NCBI GenBank assembly: GCA_006969905.1
Contig: CP030887.1
Span: forward strand, 3,398,730-3,462,729
DNA from: Balneolaceae bacterium
GTDB taxonomy: Bacteria > Bacteroidota > Rhodothermia > Balneolales > Balneolaceae
Reading direction: 5' to 3'
Length of the DNA: 64,000 bases
The translations under genes and the position numbers were made by a program. Below the pieces are notes generated by a model, which saw only the letters and a program-made list of their open reading frames with translations, was not told the origin of the DNA and made no database searches. Below, in pieces: positions 1 to 8,966 of the stretch. Positions within the stretch are counted from its first letter, which is position 1, and each line of letters opens with the position of its first letter.

Positions 1-69
1 AGAGTTGAAGTAGCAATTTGGGCTAATGAAAAGCTTAAAGAAGCAGCCGAAAAAGGTGAAATCGAATAA
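1..69 (+). CDS. 3' end of an unidentified gene
   Basis: The window opens inside a reading frame that stays open for 22 codons and ends in TAA. The visible residues are hydrophilic and probably helical, ending in a charged KEAAEKGEIE tail. That is too little to name a family. A convincing hairpin terminator follows 20 bases later, so this is probably the last gene of its transcription unit. Confidence 0.6.
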   Translation, partial: RVEVAIWANEKLKEAAEKGEIE

Positions 70-90
70 AATTTTCTTTGCTAAACTATT

Positions 91-127
91 AATCCCTGCG
101 CATGTTTTTGTACAGGGATTTTTTGTT
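91..127 (+). terminator. Rho-independent terminator
   Basis: AATCCCTG and CAGGGATT form a perfect 8-bp stem around a 14-base loop, and a T-rich run follows directly. It ends the unit of the truncated upstream gene and separates it from corA. Confidence 0.8.
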
Positions 128-153
128 TCTTATGGCAACTAAAAAAGCCTTTC

Positions 154-1239
154 ATGAACCTGAGAAAAAAACTTTCCCCAACTAGTATCGGAAACAGTTT
201 CAAAAAGAAAGCAATAGGTAGTGCACCAGGTACACTAGTACATGTAGGTATACAAAAACTGGAAGAAGCTACCATTGAGATTCATGATTACAGTAATGAA
301 CACTTAACTATCCAAAAAACTACTTCTGTAGCAGAGTGTGAACCTTTTGTGGATACCTCTAATCCTACATGAATTCAGGTAAAAGGACTTCATGATATAC
401 CCCTGCTAAAAGAACTTTGGGATAAATTTGGGTTTCATTTGTTGATCCAGGAGGATATCCTTAACACAGATCAACGCCCTAAAATTGAAGATTATGGTTC
501 CCAGATCTTTATAGTTTTAAAGATGTTCTATTTCGAAAATGGCCTGTTACAGCAAGAGCAGGTAAGTATTGTGTTTACAGAAAAGTTTATTTTCTCCTTT
601 CAGGAATCAGACCGGCAAATATTTTCACCCATAAAAGACCGGTTGCAGGTTCTGAATACAAGAATGAGAAAAGGCGGGCCTGATTATATGGCTTACGCCT
701 TATTCGATATTATCATTGACTACTATTTCGATATAGTAGAGAAATTAAATGATGAGCTTGAAGAAATTGAAGAAGAACTTTGGAAAGAAAACGTACAAAC
801 CTCTCTGCCAAGAATCCACAGAGTCAAAAGGCGGCTTACCAGGTTTAGAAAACTCGTCTGGCCTCTAAGGGATAATATAAATTCTTTACTCAGAGATGAT
901 TCCATTTTAATTCAGGATGAAACAAAGCTTTTTTTGAGAGATGTTTACGATCACCTCTTCCAGGTTATTGACAATATTGATGCGCAGAGGGAAATGGTTT
1001 CAAGCCTGCATGATATGCATATGACAACCCTCAGCAATAAGATGAATGAGGTAATGAAAGTACTTACCATCATTGCCACCATATTTATACCCTTAACATT
1101 TATCGCCGGTATCTACGGAATGAATTTTGAGTATATGCCCGAGCTGCAATGGAAATGGAGTTACCCGGTTGCATGGCTGGTAATGATTTGTGCCACAATT
1201 GGAATGGTTATCTTTTTCCGCAAAAAGAAATGGCTTTAA
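154..1239 (+). pseudogene. corA: CorA Mg2+/Co2+ channel gene with an in-frame TGA
   Basis: Two open segments in one frame (154-372 and 439-1239) together encode a 361-codon CorA, close to the 351 residues of the Thermotoga maritima protein. The N-terminal part has the cytoplasmic-domain start (GTLVHVG). The C-terminal part carries the long stalk helix, the NEVMKVLTIIATIF inner helix, the YGMNFEYMPEL loop with the selectivity GMN motif (1117-1125), and a basic KKKWL end. CorA forms a pentameric inner-membrane Mg2+ channel. Codon 73 (370-372) is TGA between SNPT and IQVKGLHDIP. The Thermotoga protein has TPTWINITG here, so a Trp TGG has apparently become TGA. Other genes in the window use TGA as a stop and TGG for Trp, so code reassignment is not supported. 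Restart at TTG 439 would lose much of the N-terminal domain. It may be a pseudogene, a strain polymorphism or a base-call error. Confidence 0.85.
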
Positions 1240-1244
1240 AATAG

Positions 1245-1270
1245 AAAGAGCCTCTTTCACAAGGCTTTTT
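1245..1270 (+). terminator. Terminator after corA
   Basis: AAAGAGCCT pairs with AGGCTTTTT (one G-U pair) across an 8-base loop, and the right arm itself is T-rich. It lies between corA and the convergent outer-membrane protein gene and could act in both directions. Confidence 0.6.
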
Positions 1271-1312
1271 CTAAACTAACTACGGAGGTATTTGGGTATT
1301 TATCCTCTACAA

Positions 1313-2845
1313 TCAAAAAAACACTTTTAAACCTGCCACCACATTTAAACTCTCTATTGTTTTATCAACCACAGAATTCGTTTCAAGGTTTGTTGCAGGA
1401 TCAGTATAAGTGTACAGAACAGAACGGTCATCCCATTTTGAATATTGTGCGGTTACATCCAGCATCATATTCTCCATTATAAATAACCCAAACCCTCCGC
1501 TGATGACATTCCTGTCTTGTTCAAAAATCTTTGTAACAGAAGGGAAATAAGCATATCCACCTGTAAGTTTGAATCTATCATTTACTTTGAAAGCTATTCC
1601 TCCTTTCAAATTCATCACTGAATTGTAATCGTTCTGTATAGAAGAATTAATCAGTGTTTCATTATCTCTTAGATTCCCCTCTTCCACCGGATCCAGGTTG
1701 TTTGATCTTGTCAGGTCTATTTTTATGTCACTATAATCTATCATTTCAATTGAACCTGTAAAGCTTAGTGGGCCAATATCACTTAACGATACACCCAGGT
1801 TAATTTGGCCTGGCCTGGTGATACTGTAATCAAATTCAGTATCTAGCCTTTCTGTATTGGTAGTGCTTTCATCATCAAATTCGGTACTCATATATGCTGA
1901 ATAGTTTTCGCTTACATGCAACTGGCTCGGGAAAACAACTCCTGCTCCAATCTGAATATTTTTAGATATCGAATAAACAAATCCACCGCGTACACTCAGT
2001 GCAATAATATCAGAAGATAGCTCATCACCAATTGAGATGGAATGGATGTCAGTTCCACCATTTCCTGAATTATCAGCGAAAAGTATTCCGTCATTATAGT
2101 TGCCCTGGTCATCCAATTCTATAAGATCCCGGGTAAACCTTGAATTTCCAGCTATTAAACCTATCGATGCCCCTATATATAAATTCTTTTGAAATTCTGT
2201 AGCTCCGAATAAAGAATACTCCGCAAGATTCTGCCTGTTATTTACATCACCAATTTGGGTGATTCCCCTGTATTGATTTGGATTCAACCCTAAACGAAAG
2301 ATTGATTCATAATAACTCTCAGAATCATCGCCGTACTCGATCGCATACACTTCGTAAGCCAGGCTATTAAAATCACTTGTAGGATCGGTAAAAGCATCCG
2401 TAATAGTGCTGGAGCCATTAAAGGCATCAACGAAGATCCGGGAATCGTAGTTAGAGATCACATTATATCCGCCACCAAATACTAGGCTGCCTTTCTGAGT
2501 TGGAAGTTTATAAACCATTCCAAGATTGCTAAACCTTGTGTTGCCGAAAGTATCTGTCTCTTGATTAAGCTGGTACAGTGAATTCTGATTCCTGTTGTCA
2601 TTGAAAAAACCCAAACTGTAAAAACTCTTATCGGCTAATGCCATAACTGCAGGGTTGTCCAGGTAACTTGCAAACCCGTTTAGAGTAGTAACAGATGGTA
2701 AAACTGAAGATGATGCATCTCCGTTTTGCTGAAACAAACTAAATCTTAGCGCAGTGTTTTGATAGCTCAAAGGGGACTCACCGAACTGTGCGAAAGCAGA
2801 CGACCCTACACACAACAATACCATTATGAAAGCTAATTTTTTCAT
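1313..2845 (-). CDS. Predicted outer-membrane beta-barrel protein
   Basis: This 510-residue protein has a clear Sec signal peptide ending in SSAFAQ, and its early residues (a strand, then a short segment with NPAVMALADK) resemble the plug region of FadL/OmpP1-like transporters. Alternating amphipathic strands rich in Tyr, Gly and Asn run to a terminal hydrophobic residue pair (VFF), typical of BAM-inserted barrels. Substrate is unknown. It lies 29 bases after the Ser/Arg-rich lipoprotein gene and is probably co-transcribed with it. The barrel assignment comes from composition and ending, not from a named motif; FadL membership is a guess. Confidence 0.6.
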   Translation of the reverse strand: MKKLAFIMVLLCVGSSAFAQFGESPLSYQNTALRFSLFQQNGDASSSVLPSVTTLNGFASYLDNPAVMALADKSFYSLGFFNDNRNQNSLYQLNQETDTFGNTRFSNLGMVYKLPTQKGSLVFGGGYNVISNYDSRIFVDAFNGSSTITDAFTDPTSDFNSLAYEVYAIEYGDDSESYYESIFRLGLNPNQYRGITQIGDVNNRQNLAEYSLFGATEFQKNLYIGASIGLIAGNSRFTRDLIELDDQGNYNDGILFADNSGNGGTDIHSISIGDELSSDIIALSVRGGFVYSISKNIQIGAGVVFPSQLHVSENYSAYMSTEFDDESTTNTERLDTEFDYSITRPGQINLGVSLSDIGPLSFTGSIEMIDYSDIKIDLTRSNNLDPVEEGNLRDNETLINSSIQNDYNSVMNLKGGIAFKVNDRFKLTGGYAYFPSVTKIFEQDRNVISGGFGLFIMENMMLDVTAQYSKWDDRSVLYTYTDPATNLETNSVVDKTIESLNVVAGLKVFF

Positions 2846-2874
2846 TTTCTATCTCCTATCGATTATAAGATGAG

Positions 2875-4164
2875 CTAGTTTTTTCTTCCTCTTTTCTTTG
2901 TTGCACTACTCTTTCTACTGCTGTTAGATGAAGACCTCTTAACTGAAGATGATTTTTTTGACGGACTTGATCTCTTAACAGCAGATGACGAACTTCTGCT
3001 CGAACTTGATCTTTTCACACTAGAAGTTCCGCGGCTTGAGCTTTTATTGGAAGATCGCTTTACTGAAGAACTTCGGGAGCCAGAAGAAGTATTCCTTTTT
3101 ATTTTAGTAGAAGAGCTACTCCTCTTAACTGCATTAGAATTACGTTTTACATTACTTGATGTTGATCTTGATACTGTCCCAGAATTTCTTTCTGTGGAGG
3201 AGCTTCTGGTGTACCCAGAGCGTGAGGTTCTGGATGAATTGCCACTTCTAACTGAAGAACTTGAATTACGTGTTCGTGTGCTACGGACTGATGAATCAGA
3301 AGTTCTTTTACTAGCAGTTCTTGAACGAACCGTATTACTACTTCTGGTTGTGCTTGAACGGCCATCTCGGGTTACAGTATTCCTGGTTCTTTTGTTAGTA
3401 TAATCAGTACCGCTTCCAGTTCTGGACCGGGTAACTGACGAGTTACCGGAAGTCCTGGTTCGCTTGGTGTATCCACTTGCTCCGTTTCTTAAACCTGAAT
3501 TTCCGGATCGGGATCGAACAGTGTTGCTATTCCTGGAACGGTAATCTTTTTGTAAACCATTGTTCCTTGCTCTGTATGTGATACTTCTGTTGTTGTAATA
3601 ATTATTATATACAATCAGATTTCTATGATATGGCCATCGGTAACCATAATCCCAGTAGTAGCCTCCCCAAGGGTTTCCCCAGGCATAGTAGTTATAGAAA
3701 AACGGGTCGTAATATCCATAATGAAAAGAGTTATACCACCCAAACCCTATATGAAACCCAAAGTGTCTATTGAAATGGCGGCGGTAATTCCAGTGGTTTA
3801 TTCCAGAATAAAACCAAAAATTATTGTCATAGAAACCTTCCCTGTAACCATCTTCGAAACCATCATCATACCCATCCCAATACACATTATTTAAATGTCT
3901 TTCACTATACCATTGTTTGGCGTCGTAGTCTTTATAATACAATCCCATTTCTGAGGCAGGTGGCAACTCTTCCTCACCTTCCTCATAGTATTCATCATCA
4001 TAGTACTCTTCAGCTTCTGTTGAAGCATAACCTCCATAATATTCTGAAGGTCTTTGTGAGTTACGCTCGTAACGATCTACTGTGTGTAATTGTGTATAGC
4101 AGCCGGAAAGGAAAAGGCTTATGATTGAAAGGGTACTTAAAGAAAATATTTGGGAACGTTTCAT
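2875..4164 (-). CDS. Tyr-rich lipoprotein with long Ser/Arg-rich tail
   Basis: I recognise no family. The chosen ATG (4162-4164) has AGGAG six bases upstream; a TTG two codons earlier is less likely. A lipoprotein signal ends in the lipobox LSGC. An acidic stretch (EEYYDDEYYEEGEEE) follows. A middle region is rich in Tyr, Trp, Gly, Phe and His (roughly residues 90-190). The last ~240 residues are low-complexity Ser, Arg, Lys and Thr with short recurring units such as VKRSSS and RSRTGSG. The order acidic, aromatic, strongly basic suggests an envelope-anchored protein with a disordered cationic tail that could contact polysaccharide, nucleic acid or LPS. That function is inference. Long antisense open frames over the tail are composition artefacts. 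Confidence 0.7.
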   Translation of the reverse strand: MKRSQIFSLSTLSIISLFLSGCYTQLHTVDRYERNSQRPSEYYGGYASTEAEEYYDDEYYEEGEEELPPASEMGLYYKDYDAKQWYSERHLNNVYWDGYDDGFEDGYREGFYDNNFWFYSGINHWNYRRHFNRHFGFHIGFGWYNSFHYGYYDPFFYNYYAWGNPWGGYYWDYGYRWPYHRNLIVYNNYYNNRSITYRARNNGLQKDYRSRNSNTVRSRSGNSGLRNGASGYTKRTRTSGNSSVTRSRTGSGTDYTNKRTRNTVTRDGRSSTTRSSNTVRSRTASKRTSDSSVRSTRTRNSSSSVRSGNSSRTSRSGYTRSSSTERNSGTVSRSTSSNVKRNSNAVKRSSSSTKIKRNTSSGSRSSSVKRSSNKSSSRGTSSVKRSSSSRSSSSAVKRSSPSKKSSSVKRSSSNSSRKSSATKKRGRKN

Positions 4165-4254
4165 GATCAACTCCTAGACAGCTAGGTTAAGATTTCATGT
4201 TTAAAATCTATAAATAACATGCTGGCTTCTATCACATGATAATGTTAGCACACT

Positions 4255-4887
4255 TTAAATCTCTCCGCGAAGAGATTTTGCTATGACTTCAGCCTTTGAA
4301 TTAACATGAAGTTTTTTGTAGATGTTCCGTATATGAGCGCGAACCGTATCTATAGAAATATCAAAGCGATCAGCGATCATCTTATAACTGAGTCCGTCTA
4401 CCAATCCGTTAACTATATCCTGTTCGCGATCCGTTAGCATACTATCCGGATTCTTTTGGGGAGCCTGATCGTTAAAATGAGTGATTACTTTCCTTGCTAT
4501 TTGCGGAGACATTGGTGCACCACCCTTCAGTAAATCTTCAATTGATTGCTTTATTTCTGGAAGAGATGTGTGCTTTAAAAGATAGCCCGATGCGCCGGCT
4601 TTGAGTGAATCAAAAATCTTGTGTGAATCATGGTATACAGTTAGCATAATTATATCCACTTCAGGATATTTCGCCTTGATAATTTCCATACCCTTTATAC
4701 CCGACATTCCCGGTAATTGTATATCCATGAGGATTACATCCGGCTTAGCATGATCCTGAAGAAACTCTAACATCTCTTCCACACTATCTACGGCAACAGG
4801 ACATTCCATCTCTTCCTGCATGTCAAGATAACGTTGTATTAAATCCCTGATTTTTACATTGTCTTCAACAATCCCAATTACTGCCAT
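4255..4887 (-). CDS. NarL/FixJ-family response regulator
   Basis: A 210-residue two-domain regulator. The receiver domain has the acidic pair ED (residues 8-9), the phosphoacceptor Asp55 in ILMDIQLPG, a Thr in MLTVYHD and the conserved Lys in YLLKHTS. The C-terminal LuxR-type helix-turn-helix begins at LTDREQDIVNGLVDGLSYKMIADRF and ends in IRNIYKKLHVNSKAEVIAK. It lies 10 bases downstream of the propeller histidine kinase on the same strand, so the two form a probable cognate pair. The target genes are not evident; the adjacent lipoprotein/barrel pair is one possibility. Confidence 0.93.
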   Translation of the reverse strand: MAVIGIVEDNVKIRDLIQRYLDMQEEMECPVAVDSVEEMLEFLQDHAKPDVILMDIQLPGMSGIKGMEIIKAKYPEVDIIMLTVYHDSHKIFDSLKAGASGYLLKHTSLPEIKQSIEDLLKGGAPMSPQIARKVITHFNDQAPQKNPDSMLTDREQDIVNGLVDGLSYKMIADRFDISIDTVRAHIRNIYKKLHVNSKAEVIAKSLRGEI

Positions 4888-4897
4888 AATGCTTACG

Positions 4898-7771
4898 CTA
4901 GTTCAATTTTCCTGTTACAGTGATAGTAAAACCATTTTCTGTGTTAACATCAACGGATGCACCAATACGTTTGGCCCTCATTTCCATGTTTCTTAGTCCA
5001 TGACCTGTTTTTTTGACTCCGTTATTGGATGTACCATTATCATGAATTCTAAACTCAAATACTCCATTTTCAACTGACATTTTAATATTTACTTCATCTC
5101 CATTTGAATACTTAGATATATTATTAACTGCCTCTTTAAAAATAAGGTACAAATTCTCTTTTAAGGGTACTGCAAGCTTGTTTCCCATTTTCAGGTCTTC
5201 AAAGTCATACTCAACCTGAAAGTTTCTAGGACCCAGTACATTTATTATGTAATCCTGCATCCGGTCAGTTAAGTCCCCCACCGTATCGTTACGTGCATCA
5301 ATAGACCATACAATATCGTCCAGGCTTGTTACTATTTTCCTGCACTGCATACCAATCTGGGTTAATGACTTCCTAAATTCTGAATCCACGTTACTTGCCT
5401 GTAAGAAATCTGACTGCAGAGCAATTTCTGTAAGGCTTGCGCCCACATCGTCATGCAGATCACTGGCAATTCGTACACGTATTCGCTCAATATCAACAAG
5501 TTTTGTAACTCTATAGTAATTATAGAAAAGCAGAATAATGCTTAATACAACAATCAAAACTAACAGTAAAAACCACCATTGCATCCAATAAGGAGGCTTT
5601 ACAATAAAAGTAGTTGTAGTGATCTCATCACTCCATGCACCATTCGTATTGCGTGCATGAATCTTAAACACATACTCCCCGCTTGGTAATGAAGGGTACC
5701 GAACCGAACGCTCTATCGTTCGCTGCCAGACTGGATCCACCCCCTCCATTTTATACTCATAAACAACCTGGTTAGGAGCTGTAAAATTGATTCCTGAGTA
5801 ATTAATCTCCACAAAATTCTGATCATAGGATAATCTAAACTCCTTCCTAAATGAATAGGATCGGCCGGACGCTACTATTTGGTCAATCTTAACCTCAGGA
5901 GATACGGGATTACCTTTATACTTAGCTGGATCGAAGTGGCTTACACCTTCAACTGTACCAAACCAAAGATGGCCTTCATTATCTTCAAATACGGCCCCAA
6001 GGTTCATTTCATCAGATACCAGACCCTGTTCCCTGGTAATAACCTGGAAGGCTTCATCCTTTAAAGAGGGATCTTCACTGAAGTATTTATCCGCATCAAA
6101 TTTTACCACCCCATTGTTTGTGCCAATCCAGTACGAGCCATCGTCAGACTGTGTGATGAAATAGCAAACCCGGTTCGGAAGGCCATCTTCTGTAGTAATA
6201 CTCTGAAAGCGCTGCCCGTCAAACCAGGCAATGCCGCCAAAAGTAGATGCCCATACAACACCGGCATCATCAATCAATACTGTCATCACCGCTGTATTTG
6301 GTAAACCCTCCTGAAGGGTATAGTTCGTGATTTCCCCATCTTTGATATTGCTTACCCCTCCATAAGTAGCAATCCAAATACTTCCATCTTTACCCTCCAC
6401 AGCTCCTAATACTGTATTATCTGCAAGTCCGCTTTCGATATTAATTAACTCAAACCGGTTTCCATCATAGCGAACCATACCATCATCATAAGTACTTATC
6501 CAAAAGTCTCCTCTTGAGTCTTCAAATATCTGCCTGATTTTACGATAAGGGAATTCCTCTTCTGAAAATATTTTTAGCTTTTCACCATCAAATCTCGCCA
6601 TACCGTTTCTCATGCCTACCCAGATTCTTTCTTTTGAATCAGTGAACAGATTGAACACCTTGTCATCCAGTAAACCCTGATTCATCGTGTGGGTAGTAAA
6701 ACCTTCCCAGTTATATTTCGAGATTCCTCCGCCATAAGTTCCTATCCAAATATTGTCGTCCTTATCCTGAGTTATGGAGGTGACTACATCATTCATAAGA
6801 CCTTCGGCAACCGTATAATTTTCAAAATAATCGCCCATGAACAGGTTTACACCTCCACCAAAAGTGCCGAACCAAAGATTCCCCTCCTGGTCTTTAGTAG
6901 TGGAATAGATAATGTTATTAGATAAACCGTTTGCAATGGTGAAATTTTTGAAGGTTCCATCTTCCTGGAGAAGGCTTACTCCACCCTCAGTTCCTAACCA
7001 TAATCGATTGTCATTGTCGAATATCAGTGTCTGTATCCGTACGTTTAATAAACCACGATCTTCCCCATAAGTAAAAATAGTATCATTTTGCATGCTTGAG
7101 AGACCTTCCCGGGTACCGATCCAAAGAACACCTTCTTCGTCCAAAACTATATCCCTGATCCGGTTTTCCGGTAAGCCGTCTTCGGTAGTATATGTCCTTA
7201 TGTTGCCGTTTTTAAGTTGGGTAAGGCCTCCCCGGGTGGCAAACCAGATGGTACCTTCATCGTCTTCCAGTATCTTTCTAACACGGTTATTACTCATTCC
7301 CTGCGACGTTGAGTACTGAAATAACTCGTCATCTTCGGCTAATAACCATACACCATTACCATCTGTACCAAACCATAAATCGCCTCGTGAATCTTCAAAA
7401 ATGCTGATCACAACCATGTTATCCAATTCAGATAACTCCGGTTTGTAATATATACTGTCGCTTTCCCAATAATTAACCCCGGCCTGAGAACCAATCCAAA
7501 TACGGCCTTTTGAGTCTTCATACAGAGATTGGATCTTTGTGTTGTTTAATCCCTGATCATCGAAGTAGTTTTCAAATTCGATCCCATCAAAACGATTGAG
7601 GCCAAACCCGGTTCCCAGCCAAAGATATCCCTCCCTGTCCTGTATCACCGCATGGACTACCGACTCACTCAAACCATCTTCAATGGAATATGTCCGGAAT
7701 GGATATTGTTGCGCGATTAGTACTTCTGAAAAACACAGAGCCAGTACTAAGTAGGGAATTATTTTTCTCAT
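4898..7771 (-). CDS. Two-component sensor: Reg_prop propeller, Y_Y_Y, histidine kinase
   Basis: ATG at 7771 gives 957 residues starting with a Sec signal (MRKIIPYLVLALCFSEVLIAQ); an upstream TTG is less likely. The periplasmic part is a long series of ~40-residue two-component-propeller repeats, each with a D..G.LW.GT..G signature. It is followed by a Y_Y_Y immunoglobulin-like domain (VVYEYKMEGVDPVWQ). One transmembrane helix (WWFLLLVLIVVLSIILLFYNYY) leads to a HisKA_3 dimerisation domain with His773 in DLHDDVGASLTEIA, then a HATPase with N and G boxes (EAVNNISKYS, GHGLRNM). The architecture resembles Bacteroidota polysaccharide sensors. Unlike classical hybrid sensors the regulator is a separate gene. 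The ligand is unknown. Confidence 0.92.
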   Translation of the reverse strand: MRKIIPYLVLALCFSEVLIAQQYPFRTYSIEDGLSESVVHAVIQDREGYLWLGTGFGLNRFDGIEFENYFDDQGLNNTKIQSLYEDSKGRIWIGSQAGVNYWESDSIYYKPELSELDNMVVISIFEDSRGDLWFGTDGNGVWLLAEDDELFQYSTSQGMSNNRVRKILEDDEGTIWFATRGGLTQLKNGNIRTYTTEDGLPENRIRDIVLDEEGVLWIGTREGLSSMQNDTIFTYGEDRGLLNVRIQTLIFDNDNRLWLGTEGGVSLLQEDGTFKNFTIANGLSNNIIYSTTKDQEGNLWFGTFGGGVNLFMGDYFENYTVAEGLMNDVVTSITQDKDDNIWIGTYGGGISKYNWEGFTTHTMNQGLLDDKVFNLFTDSKERIWVGMRNGMARFDGEKLKIFSEEEFPYRKIRQIFEDSRGDFWISTYDDGMVRYDGNRFELINIESGLADNTVLGAVEGKDGSIWIATYGGVSNIKDGEITNYTLQEGLPNTAVMTVLIDDAGVVWASTFGGIAWFDGQRFQSITTEDGLPNRVCYFITQSDDGSYWIGTNNGVVKFDADKYFSEDPSLKDEAFQVITREQGLVSDEMNLGAVFEDNEGHLWFGTVEGVSHFDPAKYKGNPVSPEVKIDQIVASGRSYSFRKEFRLSYDQNFVEINYSGINFTAPNQVVYEYKMEGVDPVWQRTIERSVRYPSLPSGEYVFKIHARNTNGAWSDEITTTTFIVKPPYWMQWWFLLLVLIVVLSIILLFYNYYRVTKLVDIERIRVRIASDLHDDVGASLTEIALQSDFLQASNVDSEFRKSLTQIGMQCRKIVTSLDDIVWSIDARNDTVGDLTDRMQDYIINVLGPRNFQVEYDFEDLKMGNKLAVPLKENLYLIFKEAVNNISKYSNGDEVNIKMSVENGVFEFRIHDNGTSNNGVKKTGHGLRNMEMRAKRIGASVDVNTENGFTITVTGKLN

Positions 7772-7860
7772 GATTGAAAAGTAACGCAAAACCTTAAAGA
7801 ATAGTAACTGTTGATCTGTCTTTTATTATTGATTCTTTTTAATAGATTTTAGGGCAATGA

Positions 7861-8964
7861 ATGTATTCTATGATTGAAGAAAAAAAGACAGTTTATTCTG
7901 ATTTGATGGTACAAACTGTCCCGGAAGTATCCGAAGAGATTTTAGAACTACTCAAAAACACAGTCTTCGGAGTAGAGGGCAAGCTCAGGTATCGTCAAAA
8001 AGAGATTGAAAAAGGTTTAAGGCTTCTCGAAAAGCTCGAATTCATCCATGTAAAAAAGAATGATCGGCTACTGGCCACCACAGGAGTAATTCGCAGGGAA
8101 ACTAATAATGGCAACTCTCTTTATGTACGCTACCTCTCTGCATATAACCCTTTCAAAACCAGTAGCAAGAAAGACTTTAACAAGAAAATCTCAAAAAAAG
8201 GGATCATCCGGGAGCAGATCGGAGAGGTTTTTACTAATCACTTTGAACAACCTTTTATAGATGAGAACAAAAAGGGCTGCTTCTATGCGTATGTAGAATC
8301 AGACAATATATACTCCCGAAATCTGGGCCTTTCTTTTGGCTTCCAACCCGTCAGAAAAATCAATACTCTTGTTTTTAGCAGGCTTTCACCCAAAAAAGCT
8401 ACCGGGATTAAAGAACTACCTCCTGACCAAGTAGATCAATTTAAAACCGGTATTCGTGATTATTATAAAGACCATACTTTTGTTTTTACTGAAGGACTGG
8501 AAAACCGGGGAAAGCTGTATTCATTTTTTGAGGGAAATGAAATGGTAGCTGGGATAAGAACCTATCCTGTATTATGGGAAATTGTTGAAATGCCCGGAGT
8601 TACAGGGTTCTTAATGCAAAAAATGCTTCCCTACCTGCCTTATACTAACCGATTGTTCAGCCCAAGAAACATGAATTTCCTGGCTTTTGATTCAGCCTGG
8701 CACAAGGATGGCTATGAACATGCTATTCCTTTTATGATGGAGCATCTTTGCGCCATTTACAAGATCAATATGGGTATGTTTTGGGGAGACCAGGAATCTC
8801 ACCTCATAAAAAGCCTGTCTAATTCAGGGAAAATGGGGCTGCTTTATACACTCAATAAAAATATTACGGCTGATATAATAATTCGCCCTATCAATATGAA
8901 TGAAACCAGCCTGAAGGAGCTGGTAAAAAAACCACTTTTCGTATCTGCTGAAGATATGACCTGA
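7861..8964 (+). CDS. GNAT-like acyltransferase protein, function unknown
   Basis: A 367-residue soluble protein without a signal peptide. Residues ~130-180 (FYAYVESDNIYSRNLGLSFGFQPVRKINTLVF in part) read like the end of a GNAT fold, where an Asn/Tyr helix precedes a G-F-x-P strand. A second half with similar length hints at a tandem GNAT arrangement, but I cannot show the acetyl-CoA loop clearly. It is divergent from the sensor kinase gene and ends only two bases before the 3' end of nosY, so no terminator fits between them. The family call is tentative. Confidence 0.45.
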   Translation: MYSMIEEKKTVYSDLMVQTVPEVSEEILELLKNTVFGVEGKLRYRQKEIEKGLRLLEKLEFIHVKKNDRLLATTGVIRRETNNGNSLYVRYLSAYNPFKTSSKKDFNKKISKKGIIREQIGEVFTNHFEQPFIDENKKGCFYAYVESDNIYSRNLGLSFGFQPVRKINTLVFSRLSPKKATGIKELPPDQVDQFKTGIRDYYKDHTFVFTEGLENRGKLYSFFEGNEMVAGIRTYPVLWEIVEMPGVTGFLMQKMLPYLPYTNRLFSPRNMNFLAFDSAWHKDGYEHAIPFMMEHLCAIYKINMGMFWGDQESHLIKSLSNSGKMGLLYTLNKNITADIIIRPINMNETSLKELVKKPLFVSAEDMT

Positions 8965-8966
8965 TA

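Noticed and set aside
154-1239. TGA decoded as Trp (alternative genetic code)
   Set aside because: nosL-side membrane protein, the GAF protein and other genes terminate at TGA, and Trp is TGG throughout, so a changed code is not supported.
3047-3894. Long open frames antisense to the Ser/Arg-rich lipoprotein
   Set aside because: They arise from the repetitive AGY/CGN codons of the real gene; compositions (Leu/Glu/Val runs) are artefactual and no start signals were seen.
4230-4241. TATCACATGATA palindrome as a CRP/FNR-type operator
   Set aside because: It lies downstream of the response-regulator gene, is short, and fits neither the TGTGA-N6-TCACA nor TTGAT-N4-ATCAA layout; part of a possible 3' structure instead.
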